From the NCBI GenBank assembly GCA_009780515.1, contig WQZX01000004.1, positions 68,696 through 104,301 on the forward strand: a DNA stretch of 35,606 nt, given 5' to 3'. Made by a program: the position numbers and the translations under genes. The DNA is from Nocardioidaceae bacterium. Lineage in GTDB: Bacteria; Actinomycetota; Actinomycetes; Propionibacteriales; Nocardioidaceae. Under the pieces are notes generated by a model. That model searched no databases. It was given only the letters and a program-made list of their open reading frames with translations, and was not told the origin of the DNA. This document shows positions 7,572-15,370 of the stretch, piece after piece. Each line of letters begins with the position of its first letter. The stretch's first letter is position 1.

Positions 7572-7735
7572 GCGATGTCTCCTGGGGAATCGAGTCTGGG
7601 TGAGGCCCCGGAGACGACGGACGCCGCGCTGGTCATCCGGTGATCGGCGGCACCGAAGGACACGCGCGGCGTGTTCGTTCGGCCCAGTCGATCACGGAGT
7701 CAGAGCAACTGCTCCCTCGCCGGGGCAACCGCAGA

Positions 7736-7765
7736 AGCGTAGACGGCACCGGTACGACGGCACAA
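7736..7765 (-). promoter_or_regulatory. Possible promoter of rplY-pth
   Basis: On the minus strand TTGTGC (7765-7760) and TACGCT (7741-7736) are separated by 18 bp. This would give a 5' untranslated leader of about 155 bases before rplY. Both hexamers are only fair matches. Confidence 0.35.
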
Positions 7766-7843
7766 AACCACGACCGCACGGGGCTCTGTCGGCGACGCCC
7801 GGCGACGTTGCGTGGTTGTGTCGGAGCATCCCGATACCTTCCT

Positions 7844-7860
7844 ATACTTCTGCAAAGTAT
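7844..7860 (+). promoter_or_regulatory. AT-rich palindrome over a -10-like hexamer, AAA ATPase gene
   Basis: ATACTT-CTGCA-AAGTAT, a perfect 6-bp-arm repeat. TATACT at 7843-7848 is a good -10 hexamer and overlaps the left arm, so the palindrome may be an operator. It lies 24 bases before the chosen ATG at 7884. Confidence 0.45.
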
Positions 7861-7883
7861 CCAGCCGTATCGGAGCGTCGACG

Positions 7884-9056
7884 ATGACCGCCAACCCCTA
7901 CACACCCGGGCAGGTGCCGCGGGTCCTGGCCGGTCGCAAGGTCGAGATGCGCCGGATCGAGGACCGGCTGGCCCGCGTCACGACGTACGGCGAGCTCGGC
8001 GGACCGCTCCTCGTCTTCCACTCACCGCGCGGGATCGGCAAGACCTCGCTGCTGCGCGAGGGGCAGCAGCGGGCCGACGGGCTCGGGTTCGTCACCGCGT
8101 GGGTGGCGTGCTCGCGCGAGCGACCGGTGCTGCCCGAGCTCGTGCACAGCCTGGGCCGGGCCCTCGAGCGGTCCGACGCGGCGCCGACCGGGGCAGCCGG
8201 CGGCCGGTGGCGGGCCCGGCTGGAGAAGGTGACGGTCGAGGTCGGCGTACCCGGGGTGAAGGTGGCGGCCCAGGTCGGGCGCGCCGCCTCGGACCCACTG
8301 CCGCCCGCGCCGATCGGTGCGCTCGGCGCACTGCTCCACGACACCGCGGTCCTGGTCCGCGAGCGCGGCGGGGCCGGGCTGCTGCTGCTCGTCGACGAGC
8401 TGCACGCCGCGTCCGCCGACGACATGGCGGTCCTGCTCAACGCGGTGCAGAACCTCGACGGCGAGCGCGAGCCGACGCCGCTTGCGGTGGTCACCGCCGG
8501 GCTGCCGGTGACTCCGGAGGCGCTGACACGGGCGGCGACGTTCGGCGAGCGCAGCGCGTTCGTGCCGCTCGACGTGCTGTCCGGCGAGGACGCCCGCGCC
8601 GCGCTCGTCGCGCCGGCGGCGACCGAGGACGTGACCTGGACCGACGGGGCCCTCGACGCACTGGTCGCCGAGGCGCACGGCTACCCCTACCTGCTGCAGC
8701 TGCTCGGCAGCACCACCTGGGACGCCGCTTCGCCCACCCGCGGCGACCGCCTGACGCTCCCCCACGTACGCCGCGGCCTGCCCGCCGCCCGCGCCCAGCT
8801 CACCGCGATGCACCGAGCCCGTTGGGGCGCCGCCACTCCGGCCGAGCGGTCGTTCCTCGCCGCGATGTCAGCGACGGGGCTGGACAACGTGCCTCGCGCG
8901 GCCATCGCCGCCGGCATGGGCCGCGACTCGCGCGCCATCAGCGTGCCGCGCGAGCGGCTGATCGCGAAGGGGGTCATCGAGCCGGTCGGGCACGGGCTGG
9001 TCCGCTTCACGCTGCCCGGGTTCGGGGAGTTCGTCCGCAGCTTGGACGAGCAGTAG
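7884..9056 (+). CDS. AAA ATPase (ORC/STAND-like) with C-terminal winged-helix-like region
   Basis: 390 residues. An N-terminal LAGRKVEMRRIEDRL box, typical of ORC1/Cdc6-like and STAND ATPases, precedes Walker A HSPRGIGKTS (about 46-55; Ser replaces the usual first Gly) and Walker B LLLLVDELHAA (D171/E172). The C-terminal 90 residues (TPAERSFLAAMSATG, then RAAIAAGMGRDSRAISVPRE and KGVIEPVGHGLVRFTLPGF) read like a winged-helix DNA-binding domain. ATG 7884 begins the conserved box; a GTG at 7812 would translate through the promoter palindrome. It lies in the opposite direction between rplY and prs. Partner and role are unknown; such proteins occur on mobile elements but also as chromosomal singletons. 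Confidence 0.82.
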   Translation: MTANPYTPGQVPRVLAGRKVEMRRIEDRLARVTTYGELGGPLLVFHSPRGIGKTSLLREGQQRADGLGFVTAWVACSRERPVLPELVHSLGRALERSDAAPTGAAGGRWRARLEKVTVEVGVPGVKVAAQVGRAASDPLPPAPIGALGALLHDTAVLVRERGGAGLLLLVDELHAASADDMAVLLNAVQNLDGEREPTPLAVVTAGLPVTPEALTRAATFGERSAFVPLDVLSGEDARAALVAPAATEDVTWTDGALDALVAEAHGYPYLLQLLGSTTWDAASPTRGDRLTLPHVRRGLPAARAQLTAMHRARWGAATPAERSFLAAMSATGLDNVPRAAIAAGMGRDSRAISVPRERLIAKGVIEPVGHGLVRFTLPGFGEFVRSLDEQ

Positions 9057-9154
9057 CCGCGGGCATCGACGTACCGCAGCGCGCTCGCGTCACGGACGCA
9101 CGTCTTGCCGCCAGACGAGGTGTGGACCTACGGATGACGACCGTGGGCGCGGCA

Positions 9155-9271
9155 GCGTGTCGCCGCAGCGACCGAGGCCGGGCACGCGGAGCGAGGCGAC
9201 GGAGGGAGCGCCAGCGACCGTAGGAGCCGAGATCCGCAAGTCCGGCGAGGGAAGCGACCGCGGCGACACGC
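9155..9271. repeat. Long-range inverted repeat downstream of prs
   Basis: GCGTGTCGCCGC (9155-9166) is the exact inverse complement of GCGGCGACACGC (9260-9271), 93 bp apart, inside the 226-bp gene-free stretch between the AAA ATPase and prs stop codons. The interior is rich in GAGCGAGGCGACGG-like purine runs. It may fold into a large stem that terminates transcription from either side. Confidence 0.4.
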
Positions 9272-9282
9272 TCGCGCAGATA

Positions 9283-10272
9283 TCAGGCCTGCCCGTCGAA
9301 CATGCTCGTGACCGACCCGTCCTCGAAGACCTCGCGGATGGCACGAGCGACCAGCGGGGCGATGGACAGCGTGGTGAGCTTGTCGAACTGCTTCTCCGGC
9401 GGGACCGGGAGCGTGTTCGTGATGACGATCTCGGTGGCCGTGCTGTTCTTCAGCCGGTCGACGGCGGGGTCGGACAGGATCGCGTGGGTCGCCGCGATGA
9501 TCACGCCGGCCGCGCCGTCCTTCATCAGCGCCTCGGCGGCCTTCACGATGGTGCCGCCGGTGTCGATCATGTCGTCGGTCAGGACGCACATCTTGCCGGC
9601 GACCTCGCCGACGACGCGGTTGGCGACGACCTCGTTCGCCATGTCGGTGCGGCGGGTCTTGTGGATGAAGGCGAGCGGTACGCCGCCGAGCTTGGCCGCC
9701 CACTTCTCCGCGACCTTGATCCGGCCGGCGTCCGGGGAGACGACCGCGAGCTCGCCCATCTGGCCGTCGCCGTACTTCTCCTTGATGTAGTCGGTGAGCA
9801 CCGGAAGGGCCATCAGGTGGTCGACGGGGCCGTCGAAGTAGCCCTGGAGCTGGTCGGCGTGGAGGTCGACGGAGATGATCCGGTCGGCGCCGGCGACCTT
9901 GAACATGTCGGCGACGAGGCGCGCGGAGATCGGCTCGCGGCCGCGGTGCTTCTTGTCCTGGCGGCTGTAGCCCCAGAACGGCATGACCACCGTGATGCGC
10001 TTGGCCGAGGCGCGCTTGAGCGCGTCGACCATGATCAGGTGCTCCATGATCCACTGGTTGATCGGCGTGGTGTGGCTCTGCAGGACGAAGGCGTCGCAGC
10101 CGCGCACCGACTCGGCGTACCGGATGTAGATCTCGCCGTTGGCGAAGTCACGGGCCTCGGTCGGCACCAGCTCGGTCTCGAGCAGCTCGGCGACCTCGTC
10201 GGCGAGGCCCGGGTGCGCCCGTCCGGAGAAGACCATCAGGTTCTTCTCGGTGGTCTTCTTCAATCCGCTCAC
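9283..10272 (-). CDS. prs: Ribose-phosphate pyrophosphokinase
   Basis: 329 residues, a class I PRPP synthetase making phosphoribosyl pyrophosphate from ribose-5-phosphate and ATP for purine, pyrimidine, His, Trp and NAD synthesis; in actinobacteria PRPP also feeds decaprenyl-phosphoryl arabinose. Visible: the N-terminal FANGEIYIRYAESVRG region, YSRQDKKHRGREPISA (ATP-binding flexible loop), DLHADQLQGYFDGP, SPDAGR, and the PRPP-binding loop DDMIDTGGTI. GTG start at 10272 with GGGGAG six bases upstream. It lies 38 bp downstream of glmU and is probably cotranscribed with it. Confidence 0.97.
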   Translation of the reverse strand: MSGLKKTTEKNLMVFSGRAHPGLADEVAELLETELVPTEARDFANGEIYIRYAESVRGCDAFVLQSHTTPINQWIMEHLIMVDALKRASAKRITVVMPFWGYSRQDKKHRGREPISARLVADMFKVAGADRIISVDLHADQLQGYFDGPVDHLMALPVLTDYIKEKYGDGQMGELAVVSPDAGRIKVAEKWAAKLGGVPLAFIHKTRRTDMANEVVANRVVGEVAGKMCVLTDDMIDTGGTIVKAAEALMKDGAAGVIIAATHAILSDPAVDRLKNSTATEIVITNTLPVPPEKQFDKLTTLSIAPLVARAIREVFEDGSVTSMFDGQA

Positions 10273-10310
10273 GCGTGGCTCCCCAGGATCGCCGTGTGGA
10301 TGAGTGCTGA

Positions 10311-11801
10311 TCAGGATTCTGCACGGTCGCCGGGGTCACTCCCAAGCCCCGGACCGTTTTCGGAGAGTTCACCGTGATCGGCGCCACCCGCCTCGGCGGC
10401 CGCCCTGGCCTGGGCGGTGCCCGAGCGCCGTGCCTGCGCCCAGCCGGGCAGGTTGCGCTGCTGGCCCGCGCTGACCGCGAGCGCGCCCGCCGGCACGTCG
10501 TGGCGTACGACGGTCCCGCCGGCCGTGCTCGCGCCGTCGCCGATCTCGACGGGCGCGACGAAGGTGTTGTTGGAGCCGGTCCGGGCGTGCCGCCCGACCT
10601 TGGTCCGGTGCTTGTCGACGCCGTCGTAGTTGGCGAAGATCGTGCCGGCGCCGATGTTGGTTCCCTCGCCGATCTCCGCGTCTCCGACGTACGACAGGTG
10701 CGGGACCTTCGCGCCCTCGCCGATGACGGCGTTCTTGGTCTCGACGAACGCGCCGATCTTGCCGCTCGCGGCCAGCTGCGTGCCGGGGCGGAGGTAGGAG
10801 AATGGTCCGACGTTGGCGTCGGCGCCGATGACGGCGAGCTGCCCGTGCGTGCGTACGACGCGCGCCCCCGCGCCGATCTCGCAGTCCTGCAGGGTGCTGT
10901 CCGGCCCGATGACGGCGTCCTCGTCGACCTTGGTCGCGCCGAGCAGCTGGACGCCGGGCAGGATCGTGACGTCGGGGGCGAGCTCGACGTCGGCCTCGAT
11001 CCACGTCGTGGCCGGGTCCATCACGGTCACGCCGTCGCGCATCCAGCGAGTGACGATGCGGCGGTTCATCTCCGCGCCGAGCGCGGCGAGCTGCGCGCGG
11101 TCGTTGGCGCCCTCGGTCTGCCAGACGTCGTCGATCGGCTGCGCGGCGACGGACAGCCCGGCCTCGCGGGCGAGGCCGATGGCGTCGGTCAGGTAGTACT
11201 CGCCCTTGGCGTTGGCGTTGTCGATCCGCGCCACCGCGTCGACCAGGAAGCCGGCGTCGAAGGCCAGGATCCCGGAGTTGATCTCGGTGATCGCGCGCTG
11301 CTCGTCGGTGGCGTCCTTCTCCTCGACGATCGCACGCACCGCACCGGCGGGGTCGCGCACGACCCGGCCGTAGCCGTGCGGGTCGTCGACGAGCCCGCTC
11401 AGGATGCTGACGGCGGCTCCCGCGCCGGTGTGGAAGTCCACGAAGCCGCGCAGCGTCTCGCCCTCGAGCAGCGGGGTGTCGCCGTACGCGATGAGGACGG
11501 TGCCCTGCGGCCCGGAGCCGAGCGCCTCCAGAGCCACCCGTACGGCGTGACCGGTGCCGAGCTGCTCCTCCTGGACCGCCAGCACCGCGGCGGGCATGGT
11601 CTCGGAGACGTGCGGGCCGACCAGCTCGCGCTGGTGACCCACGACCACGACGACACCGCGCGGCTCGAGTGCCGAGACCGCGCCGAGGACGTGGCCGACC
11701 ATCGAGCGGCCCGCGACGCGGTGCAGCACCTTGGGGGTCTTGGACTTCATGCGGGTGCCGCCCCCCGCGGCGAGGACGATCACGGTCAGCTGGTCGGTCA
11801 C
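10311..11801 (-). CDS. glmU: Bifunctional N-acetylglucosamine-1-phosphate uridyltransferase/glucosamine-1-phosphate acetyltransferase
   Basis: 496 residues making UDP-GlcNAc for peptidoglycan. The N-terminal nucleotidyltransferase domain has LAAGGGTRMKS (about 10-20) and YGDTPLLEG. The C-terminal left-handed beta-helix acetyltransferase is seen as hexapeptide repeats (IGPDSTLQDCEIGAGARV, VGPFSYLRPGT) with the catalytic-His segment KVPHLSYVGDAEIG and NIGAGTIFANYDG. GTG start 11801 is preceded at six bases by TAGGGT, a leaderless -10. It heads the glmU-prs unit. The extra C-terminal tail after PGWAQARRSG is low complexity and typical of actinobacterial GlmU. Confidence 0.97.
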   Translation of the reverse strand: MTDQLTVIVLAAGGGTRMKSKTPKVLHRVAGRSMVGHVLGAVSALEPRGVVVVVGHQRELVGPHVSETMPAAVLAVQEEQLGTGHAVRVALEALGSGPQGTVLIAYGDTPLLEGETLRGFVDFHTGAGAAVSILSGLVDDPHGYGRVVRDPAGAVRAIVEEKDATDEQRAITEINSGILAFDAGFLVDAVARIDNANAKGEYYLTDAIGLAREAGLSVAAQPIDDVWQTEGANDRAQLAALGAEMNRRIVTRWMRDGVTVMDPATTWIEADVELAPDVTILPGVQLLGATKVDEDAVIGPDSTLQDCEIGAGARVVRTHGQLAVIGADANVGPFSYLRPGTQLAASGKIGAFVETKNAVIGEGAKVPHLSYVGDAEIGEGTNIGAGTIFANYDGVDKHRTKVGRHARTGSNNTFVAPVEIGDGASTAGGTVVRHDVPAGALAVSAGQQRNLPGWAQARRSGTAQARAAAEAGGADHGELSENGPGLGSDPGDRAES

Positions 11802-11807
11802 GCCTCA

Positions 11808-11813
11808 ACCCTA
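11808..11813 (-). promoter_or_regulatory. Leaderless-type -10 element for glmU
   Basis: TAGGGT on the minus strand, six bases (TGAGGC) before the GTG at 11801. Confidence 0.6.
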
Positions 11814-11826
11814 GTGTCGCGCCATA

Positions 11827-11861
11827 GATCGCCCGCCCCGGCGATGCCGGAGCGGGCGATC
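11827..11861 (-). terminator. Hairpin terminator of the S53 peptidase gene
   Basis: GATCGCCCGC pairs perfectly with GCGGGCGATC, and the stem continues with CGGC/GCCG around a short loop. It sits 25 bases past the peptidase stop and just upstream of the glmU -10, separating the two transcription units. No T tract. Confidence 0.7.
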
Positions 11862-11886
11862 TGCTTCCGGGTAGGTGGGACCGACG

Positions 11887-13074
11887 TCAGAAGCCGCCGG
11901 TGCCGTTGGGGGTGCCGAGGCCGGTCGGACCGTCCCAGCCGCTGCGGGCGTTGCACCACTGGGTCGTGGGGCAGGAGCCGTTGGAGCCGGAGGTGACGTC
12001 GTTCAGGCTGGAGGCGTTGGCGTAGGGGATCGCGTTCGCGGCCCCCGCGGTGTTGCCCGAGAGGGCGTAGACGGACGCGATCAGCGGCGAGGACTCGCTG
12101 GTGCCACCGACCTGGGCCCAGGTCGAGGTGTTGGGGTTGGTCGGCCAGTAGACCGCCAGCCCGCCGTTGTTCGGGTCCGCCGCCGCCGAGACGTCGGCCA
12201 TCGCGCGCTTCGCGCAGCCGGTTCCGAAGGACGACGCCGCGCTCAGCGCCGCGTTGTACGACGAGCAGCCCGACCCCGCGCCGCTCCACGCCGCCTCGCT
12301 CCAGCCGCGTGCGTTGCTCGCCTGGACCAGCGACGTGCCGCCGACCGCCGTCACGTACGACGAGGACGCCGGGTAGGAGGCGCCGGTGTAGCCGTTGTCG
12401 CCGGTCGACGCGGTCACCGCGATGCCCGGGTGGTCGTAGTAGGCGCCGTACGTCGAGTCGGCCGCGTCGCTGCCGCCGTAGCTGTTCGAGATGGCGACGA
12501 CACCGGCCTGCTTCGCCGCGGTCTGGACCGCGGTGCCGAGGTCGGCGAAGCTGGTCGACCTCGCCTGGACGACGACGATCTTGCAGTCCGGGCAGGCCGC
12601 GGAGACGGCGTCGACGTCGAGCGCCTGCTCGCCGGCCCAGCCGGTGTTGAACCGGGGCAGGCTGCTGCCGCCGCTCTCGTCGATCACGCGCAGGCACCCG
12701 CTCGCGCTCGTGCAGGCCGGGAGCCCGAAGTAGGACCGGTACGTCGCCAGGTCGCGCTCGAGGTTGGGGTAGCCGTAGGCGTCGACGATCGCGACCGTCC
12801 GGCCGCCCGAGCTGGCGCTGGCGAGGTTGTAGGCGCTGCGGATGTCGGTCGGCGTACGGCCCGACGAGGGCGGCACCGACGACTTCGGGACGACGCCGGC
12901 CGAGTCGACCAGCACCTGCGCCTGGCAGGCGACCCGGCCCGCGGACGGGGACGCGCACGCCCGGTGGGCGTGCAGCTTCTGTGCATCAGGCTTGGCGTGC
13001 GCCGCGGCCGCTGTGGTGGCCATCCCACTAGCCACGAGGGCGCTCACACCGAGCGCAGCCAGGACTCTTCTCAT
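11887..13074 (-). CDS. Secreted S53 (sedolisin/kumamolisin) family serine-carboxyl peptidase
   Basis: 395 residues with a Sec signal peptide (about 1-28: [20 protein letters not shown], then Ala-rich, possible cleavage near AHA). The catalytic residues read as E149 and D153 in [12 protein letters not shown]226 in TASTGDNGY (oxyanion Asp) and nucleophile S326 in [10 protein letters not shown]. The C-terminal NDVTSGSNG and [13 protein letters not shown] elements match the calcium-binding end. Six or more cysteines suggest disulfides outside the cell. The catalytic domain begins near residue 75, so the usual pro-kumamolisin activation domain is missing. Start ATG has GGAGG upstream. Likely an extracellular protease or an inactive relative; the catalytic set looks intact. 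Confidence 0.9.
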   Translation of the reverse strand: MRRVLAALGVSALVASGMATTAAAAHAKPDAQKLHAHRACASPSAGRVACQAQVLVDSAGVVPKSSVPPSSGRTPTDIRSAYNLASASSGGRTVAIVDAYGYPNLERDLATYRSYFGLPACTSASGCLRVIDESGGSSLPRFNTGWAGEQALDVDAVSAACPDCKIVVVQARSTSFADLGTAVQTAAKQAGVVAISNSYGGSDAADSTYGAYYDHPGIAVTASTGDNGYTGASYPASSSYVTAVGGTSLVQASNARGWSEAAWSGAGSGCSSYNAALSAASSFGTGCAKRAMADVSAAADPNNGGLAVYWPTNPNTSTWAQVGGTSESSPLIASVYALSGNTAGAANAIPYANASSLNDVTSGSNGSCPTTQWCNARSGWDGPTGLGTPNGTGGF

Positions 13075-13194
13075 CGTGGGTTCCTCCGAGCTCGAGAACC
13101 TGCCGAACAGCTCGACAGGAGTCCAGGCCTACAACCACGCGGAGCCGGCGTCTACGTTCAGAAACCTGCACTGCACGAGGTGGAGCCACGCAGC

Positions 13195-13200
13195 GATAAT
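13195..13200 (+). promoter_or_regulatory. -10 element for dtd
   Basis: GATAAT, five of six matches to TATAAT, six bases (CGCCGC) before the ATG at 13207; no Shine-Dalgarno is visible, which fits a leaderless message. Confidence 0.5.
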
Positions 13201-13206
13201 CGCCGC

Positions 13207-13632
13207 ATGCGAGCAGTGGTGCAGCGGGTCTCCTCGGCCTCGGTGACCGTGGCAGGCGAGGTCACCGGCAGGATCGACACCACCGGCCTGCTGGTCTACC
13301 TCGGCATCACCCATCACGACGGCCCCGACGAGGTCGCGTGGATGGCGCGCAAGATCCGCGACGTACGCATGCTGCGCGACGAGCGCTCCGCCTCCGACGT
13401 CGGCGCCCCCGTCCTGGTCGTCAGCCAGTTCACCCTGTACGGCGACGCCCGCAAGGGCCGCCGGCCCACCTGGACCGCCGCCGCTCCCGGCCCCGTCAGC
13501 GAGCCCCTGTACGACGCCGTCTGCGCTGAGCTCGAGCGGCTCGGCACCCACGTCGAGCGAGGCGTCTTCGGCGCCGAGATGCAGGTCGCCTCGGTCAACG
13601 ACGGCCCGTTCACGGTGCTGCTCGAGCATTGA
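13207..13632 (+). CDS. dtd: D-aminoacyl-tRNA deacylase
   Basis: 141 residues, the normal length for DTD, which hydrolyses D-aminoacyl-tRNAs and glycyl-tRNA(Ala) to keep D-amino acids out of proteins. Diagnostic motifs: [15 protein letters not shown] start, catalytic VSQFTLYGD (the SQ motif), RKGRRP, and the C-terminal [12 protein letters not shown] carrying the Gly-cisPro substrate gate (GP). Divergent from the S53 gene. The nearby tRNA-Gln, cysS, rlmB, pth and rplY give the region a translation-related theme, though they are not one operon. Confidence 0.96.
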   Translation: MRAVVQRVSSASVTVAGEVTGRIDTTGLLVYLGITHHDGPDEVAWMARKIRDVRMLRDERSASDVGAPVLVVSQFTLYGDARKGRRPTWTAAAPGPVSEPLYDAVCAELERLGTHVERGVFGAEMQVASVNDGPFTVLLEH

Positions 13633-13696
13633 GCCGGCGCCCGTTCGGGGGCATCCTGGTGACTACTGGGAAATCCCGAGCGAAGGGGGCGGGTCG

Positions 13697-13837
13697 ATGA
13701 ACAGCAAGCCCACCGTCGGAACCTCCGACGGCCACGCGGCCGAGGACGCCCTCGCCGACGAGTTCGGCGACGAGTCGTTCCCTGGGAGCGACCCACCAGC
13801 CACCTGGGCCGGCCCCGACACCCCGCACCACGAGTGA
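13697..13837 (+). CDS. 46-residue acidic protein with SDPPATW motif
   Basis: Short gene starting at ATG 13697 with AAGGGGG seven bases upstream and ending TGA at 13837. The product is acidic and probably disordered, with ALADEFGDESFPGSDPPATW as its core. Small bacterial proteins with an ESFPxSDPPA segment are widespread as hypotheticals, which supports real translation; no function is established to my knowledge. The stop lies two bases from the 3' end of the convergent tRNA gene. It is 64 bp after dtd and might be cotranscribed with it, but it has its own ribosome-binding site. Confidence 0.65.
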   Translation: MNSKPTVGTSDGHAAEDALADEFGDESFPGSDPPATWAGPDTPHHE

Positions 13838-13838
13838 G

Positions 13839-13917
13839 CTCCCCGGGTAGGAGTCGAACCTACGTCGCTAGTCCTGATTCAAAGTCAGGCGGGCCCTGCC
13901 GGCAGACCAACCGGGGA
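13839..13917 (-). tRNA. tRNA-Gln (UUG anticodon), atypical architecture
   Basis: Minus strand, 79 nt to the discriminator base, CCA not encoded. Acceptor TCCCCGG/CCGGGGA, D arm GGTC-TGCCGGCAG-GGCC, anticodon arm CCTGA-CTTTGAA-TCAGG (anticodon TTG), T arm GTAGG-TTCGACT-CCTAC, discriminator G. The U1-A72 pair and G73 fit glutamine identity. Oddities: a nine-base variable region (ACTAGCGAC), two bases rather than one between the D and anticodon stems, and no A at position 14. All four stems are fully paired, so it looks functional rather than decayed. Confidence 0.85.
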
Positions 13918-13922
13918 ACGCC

Positions 13923-13939
13923 TCCCGGCTCGGCCGGGA
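13923..13939 (-). terminator. Hairpin between the P450 gene and the tRNA
   Basis: TCCCGGC-TCG-GCCGGGA, perfect 7-bp arms, six bases 5' of the mature tRNA and about 45 bases past the P450 stop. It may end P450 transcripts or lie in the tRNA 5' leader; a TACTCT -10-like hexamer at 13954-13949 would start transcription just before it. Confidence 0.45.
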
Positions 13940-13984
13940 CGCACCCCAAGAGTAGGGCCATCGGGGCGGTGCGACCCCGCCGGA

Positions 13985-15355
13985 TCAGGCGAGCACGGCG
14001 GGAAGGCTCTCCCAGCCGCGCAGGATGCGGGTGGGGCGGCGGTGGGCGCCGGGCAGCAGGCGGAGGTCGGGGAAGCGGTCGAGCAGCGCGCGCAGCCCCA
14101 CCTCGCCCTCCATCCGCGCCAGCGAGGCCCCGAGGCAGTAGTGGCGGCCCGAGGAGAAGGACAGGTGCTCGCCCGCGTTCGAGCGGGCGACGTCGAAGCG
14201 GTCGGGCTCCTCGAAGACCTGCGGGTCGCGGTTGGCGCCGGCGAGCACCGTGGTGATCAGCATCCCGGCGGGCACGGTCGTGCCGGCGATCTCGGTGGCG
14301 CGGGCGGCGAAGCGGCCCGTGAGCAGGACCGGCGGGTCGAAGCGGAGCACCTCGTCCACGGCGTTGGGCCAGAGCTCGGGGCGCTCACGCAGGAGCGCCA
14401 GCTGGTCGGGGTGCTCGGCGAGCAGCGCGATGCCGTTGCCGAGGAGGTTCACCGTGGTCTCGAAGCCGGCCGCGAGCACCAGGCCGGCGATCGACTTCAG
14501 CTCGATCTCGCTCAGGCCCTCGCCCTCGTCGCGGGCGGCGACAAGCTTGCTCATCAGGTCGTCGCCCGGGTTGCGGCGCAGACCCTCGAGGTGGTCGCCG
14601 AGCCAGTCGTCGAACTCCTCGAGCGCCGCCTCGACCTTGCGGAACCGGCTCCAGGTCAGGCCCAGGTCGAGGCTCGGCGCTGCGGCCTCGCCGAAGGCGA
14701 GGACCCGGGCCCGCTCGGAGCGGGGGACGCCCAGGATCTCGCTGATGACGGTCACGGGCAGCAGCGCGCAGTAGCGAGCGACGAGGTCGACGGGCTCGGT
14801 GCCCGCGGCGGCGAGGTCGTCGAGGAGCTCGGCGGCGATCTCCTCGGTGCGCTCACGCAGGGCGGCAACCGCCTTCACCGAGAACACCCGGGTCACCAGC
14901 TTGCGGTAGCGCGTGTGGTCGGGCGGGTCGGTGACCAGCAGCGACGGCGGCGTGACCGGGCTGACCACCTCGACCTGCGACCACTCGGCCACCCGTGCGA
15001 GCACGCCCGCGGCCGCGCTGGGCATCCCCGTGCGGAAGTCGGCGCTCCCCAGGACCTCCTTCACCGCGGCGTGGTCGACGGTCATCATGCTGAACTGGCC
15101 GTGGTAGATCGTGCCGTGGCCGCGGATCTCCTCGAGCAGCTCGTAGACGGCCTGCGGGTCGCCACCGCCCTGCGCCTCGCCGACGAGCCGACCCTGCAGC
15201 TCGCCGCGGGCACCCGCACGAGCCAGGACGGTGCGCATGAGTCCGTGGTTGACGGCCCACCGGACCGGCAGCTTCACGCGCCGCTCGATCCTCCCCGCCA
15301 CGACACCGGCGGTATGCCGGGTCCTGCCCGGTACGTCGCTCGTCAGTCCCAGCAC
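13985..15355 (-). CDS. Cytochrome P450
   Basis: 456-residue soluble bacterial P450 monooxygenase, two-electron donors not encoded nearby. Signatures: DPPDHTRYRKLV (C-helix region), oxygen-activating I-helix LAAGFETTVN (acid-alcohol pair E299-T300), ExxR in DEVLRFDPP (E335, R338), and the heme loop FSSGRHYCLGA with ligand C407. I chose GTG 15355, with GGAGAGG eight bases upstream, because upstream in-frame starts (to 15445) would run through the operator and the divergent TetR promoter. Regulated presumably by the adjacent TetR through the palindromes at 15371-15415. Substrate unknown; the TetR and acyl-CoA dehydrogenase neighbours hint at lipids or xenobiotics. Confidence 0.93.
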   Translation of the reverse strand: MLGLTSDVPGRTRHTAGVVAGRIERRVKLPVRWAVNHGLMRTVLARAGARGELQGRLVGEAQGGGDPQAVYELLEEIRGHGTIYHGQFSMMTVDHAAVKEVLGSADFRTGMPSAAAGVLARVAEWSQVEVVSPVTPPSLLVTDPPDHTRYRKLVTRVFSVKAVAALRERTEEIAAELLDDLAAAGTEPVDLVARYCALLPVTVISEILGVPRSERARVLAFGEAAAPSLDLGLTWSRFRKVEAALEEFDDWLGDHLEGLRRNPGDDLMSKLVAARDEGEGLSEIELKSIAGLVLAAGFETTVNLLGNGIALLAEHPDQLALLRERPELWPNAVDEVLRFDPPVLLTGRFAARATEIAGTTVPAGMLITTVLAGANRDPQVFEEPDRFDVARSNAGEHLSFSSGRHYCLGASLARMEGEVGLRALLDRFPDLRLLPGAHRRPTRILRGWESLPAVLA

Positions 15356-15370
15356 CTCGGCCACCTCTCC

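Larger units (their letters stand above)
7572..7883. other. 312-bp divergent intergenic region between rplY and the AAA ATPase gene
   Basis: No convincing gene. It holds the rplY ribosome-binding site, a possible rplY promoter (7736-7765), a small palindrome ACACGC-GCG-GCGTGT (7660-7674) and the AT-rich palindrome at 7844-7860. The stretch at 7833-7862 is less GC-rich than most of the window, as expected for a promoter. Confidence 0.6.

Noticed and set aside
7761..7820. Imperfect inverted repeat CACAAAACCACG ... CGTGGTTGTG upstream of the AAA ATPase gene
   Set aside because: Needs two unpaired bases and a 38-bp spacer; not distinguishable from chance in this region.
9296..9310. SOS-like TCGAACATGCTCG near the 3' end of prs
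   Set aside because: The right half-site lacks GTTCG, and it lies inside the prs coding region, not a promoter.
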